64,000 nt of DNA from JAOUEA01 sp963810915 (GTDB lineage: Bacteria; Actinomycetota; UBA4738; HRBIN12), in assembly GCA_963810915.1 (NCBI GenBank), contig CAWEPH010000005.1, positions 124,001 through 188,000 on the forward strand, given 5' to 3'. The translations under genes were made by a program, and so were the position numbers. Under the pieces are notes generated by a model that was not told the origin of the DNA, ran no database searches, and saw only the letters and a program-made list of their open reading frames with translations. Positions within the stretch are counted from its first letter, which is position 1, and each line of letters opens with the position of its first letter. Positions 62,799 to 64,000 of the stretch are shown here, piece by piece.

Positions 62799-63806
62799 TC
62801 AATCGTCCTTCATCGTCTGCAGACGTCGCGCGATCCCGATCACCGCCGCCACGAGGCCGACAGCGAGGAGGCCAAGAACGACGTACGACACCCCGGAGTC
62901 GCGCCCGTCGTCTCGTTCCGGGTCGAGGGTGCGGCCCGCGCTCGGCGACGTCGATGCGGAGCCCGGCGCGGACTGCGCGTACGCCTGAGCCAGGAGCTCC
63001 ACGGCATCGAAGCCGCCGGGTGGCTGCAGGAGCGAGAGGTAGATATGCGGGGCGCCGGCGCCCTGGGGGTGGGGGAGCGCGGCGGCGTCGAGGAGCTTGT
63101 CGGCGAGCTCGTCGGCGGCCAGCGTGCCGCCCAGGTGGCTGAGGGCTCCGGCCACGCGTCGGCGCGCGGCCGGCAGACCGCGTGCGGGAACGACGGGTCC
63201 GTCACCCGCCTCGGTCACGATCAGGAACGCATCCGATGGGCGAGCCCTGCAGGTGCCGACCGACCAGACGGCCTTCAGGGCGGCGAGCAGCCGCTCGGGC
63301 ATGGGGCCGTTCCCTTCGGCGGCCGCCACGGCGTCGCTCAGGTCTTGGCTCGGGAACCCTCCGGCCACGGCGGCGGCGGCGGTGCCGGCGACCGCGGCGC
63401 CCGAGATCACCCGTGCCCCCGTGCTCGCGGCGGGATCTCCGTCGAAGGTGACCGCCGCCGCGGCCGCGGTTCCCCGATCGGCTCCCGGCACCCCGGCGAC
63501 GAGCTCGCCCGCGCCGACGCCGGCTTGCAGTTGCCGCAAGCTGGCATCGGCGCGTGCAGGTTCTGGCGGCTGGCTCACGACCGCGCCGTGGGATGGATCG
63601 ATCGTCGCCATCGACGCGGCGTCGCGCAGCCCGCAGAACGCACCGGCCGTCCCCAGCTGTCGTCCGTCCGGATCGACGATGGCCACCGCGATGAAGGCAT
63701 CGGACCGCGGCGCCCCACTGGCTGCGGACGGCAGGAGCGCGACGGCGGCCAGCGCGACGGCGGCCAGCAGCGACGGACAGGTGGAGGCGCGGCATCCGGC
63801 GAGCAT
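62799..63806 (-). CDS. Exported DUF1028-like protein with C-terminal membrane anchor
   Basis: From an ATG at 63806 there is a signal peptide (about 1-31, ALLPSAASGAPRS) and a domain with the DUF1028 pattern: DAFIAVAIVDPDGRQLGTAG, LQAGVGAGELVAG, AAVTFDG, SGARVISGAAVAGT-like, EGNGPMPERLLAALKA and PSDAFLIVTEAGDG. A C-terminal span (YVVLGLLAVGLVAAVIGIA) and basic tail follow. DUF1028 proteins are Ntn-hydrolase-like and often occur with peptidoglycan or amide hydrolysis. Overlaps nothing; divergent from pcnB. Confidence 0.6.
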   Translation of the reverse strand: MLAGCRASTCPSLLAAVALAAVALLPSAASGAPRSDAFIAVAIVDPDGRQLGTAGAFCGLRDAASMATIDPSHGAVVSQPPEPARADASLRQLQAGVGAGELVAGVPGADRGTAAAAAVTFDGDPAASTGARVISGAAVAGTAAAAVAGGFPSQDLSDAVAAAEGNGPMPERLLAALKAVWSVGTCRARPSDAFLIVTEAGDGPVVPARGLPAARRRVAGALSHLGGTLAADELADKLLDAAALPHPQGAGAPHIYLSLLQPPGGFDAVELLAQAYAQSAPGSASTSPSAGRTLDPERDDGRDSGVSYVVLGLLAVGLVAAVIGIARRLQTMKDD

Positions 63807-63860
63807 AGGCGCCGTCGGCCGCGAAGGAGCCGCCGAGGCCCGGGGTATCCTCGTGCGGTC

Positions 63861-64000
63861 ATGACCGAACCGACGCAACCCGCCACGGGTGCCGTCATCG
63901 AGGTCGATCCCCTCGCGCAGGAGTTGGGCGAGCGCTTCGATGCGGCCGGCCACCAGCTCTATCTGGTGGGTGGTTCCGTGCGCGACGTCGTGCTCGGGCG
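63861..64000 (+). CDS. pcnB: CCA-adding enzyme / poly(A) polymerase, N-terminus (truncated by window edge)
   Basis: The first 46 codons are visible: MTEPTQPATGAVIEVDPLAQ, then ELGERFDAAGHQLYLVGGSV and RDVVLGR. LVGGSVRD is the nucleotidyltransferase motif of the PcnA/PcnB/CCA family. In Mycobacterium this gene is next to the MutT gene, matching the position here. Confidence 0.9.
   Translation, partial: MTEPTQPATGAVIEVDPLAQELGERFDAAGHQLYLVGGSVRDVVLG

Noticed and set aside
1..64000. CRISPR arrays, insertion sequences, phage structural genes, restriction-modification or toxin-antitoxin systems
   Set aside because: I looked for regular direct repeats with spacers, DDE or HUH transposase motifs, capsid, portal or terminase proteins and typical small paired ORFs; none was found.

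Overview
The window is high-GC DNA of an actinobacterial (Actinomycetota) chromosome centred on the replication origin. The evidence is gene order. From about 28.6 to 64.0 kb it carries tRNA-Ile, a DUF3566 gene, gyrA, gyrB, dciA, recF, dnaN, dnaA, rpmH, rnpA, yidD, yidC, jag, rsmG, parA, parB, a cwlM-like gene, trxA, trxB, an anti-sigma factor, a sigM-like sigma factor, murJ, a DUF6049 gene, a MutT/Nudix gene and the start of pcnB. This is the arrangement known from Mycobacterium and Streptomyces, with a few extra genes inserted. GTG starts are frequent and there is an F420-type LLM oxidoreductase. I cannot name the genus; a deep-branching, uncultured actinobacterial lineage is plausible.

Region 1 (1-8.6 kb) holds ordinary genes: a NarL-type two-component pair, a protein made of seven ~23-residue repeats, a GNAT/enolase-superfamily pair that resembles the N-succinylamino-acid racemase pathway, a polytopic GT-C-like membrane protein, a Crp/Fnr regulator and small membrane proteins.

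Region 2 (8.6-28.56 kb) is an accessory island downstream of the 3' end of the single complete tRNA-Ile(GAT) (28560-28637, minus strand). Three displaced 3' halves of that tRNA (at 9.9, 16.1 and 18.2 kb), one 3' half of another tRNA (17.6 kb) and two decayed traces (8.6 and 13.7 kb) divide the island into modules. Four of the copies share the same ~120-bp flank, with phased TTGACCA repeats and a small hairpin, which looks like the arm of an attP site. The layout is what repeated integration of related elements at one tRNA would leave, yet no integrase is visible. Cargo: a GH114-like secreted protein; an arsenic module (ArsO-like flavoprotein, ArsR, a 16-residue Cys-rich peptide unit, ArsC, OsmC); two sigma-factor systems; a methyltransferase; an orphan 85-residue ORF; a GNAT; a ClC channel; TetR; NhaA; and a lactonase/DUF3237 pair.

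Region 3 (28.6-47.2 kb) is the replication and segregation core. DnaA boxes lie on both sides of dnaA, and a perfect parS forms the first codons of rsmG. Region 4 (47.2-64 kb) holds Ddl, an aminotransferase, an SDR, an LLM oxidoreductase, the CwlM-like protein, thioredoxin and its reductase, a sigma/anti-sigma pair, MurJ, the DUF6049 protein, a TauE-like permease, a Nudix protein with a basic repeat tail, a PilT-like ATPase, a DUF1028-like protein and the start of pcnB.

A caution for all users: many genes, including essential ones (gyrB, murJ, trxB, ddl), are broken by single-base shifts. Every one I could resolve is a +1 (one extra base), and they are densest at 51.5-56.3 kb. I treat these as probable sequence errors, annotate the genes across the shifts, and give the approximate position of each.
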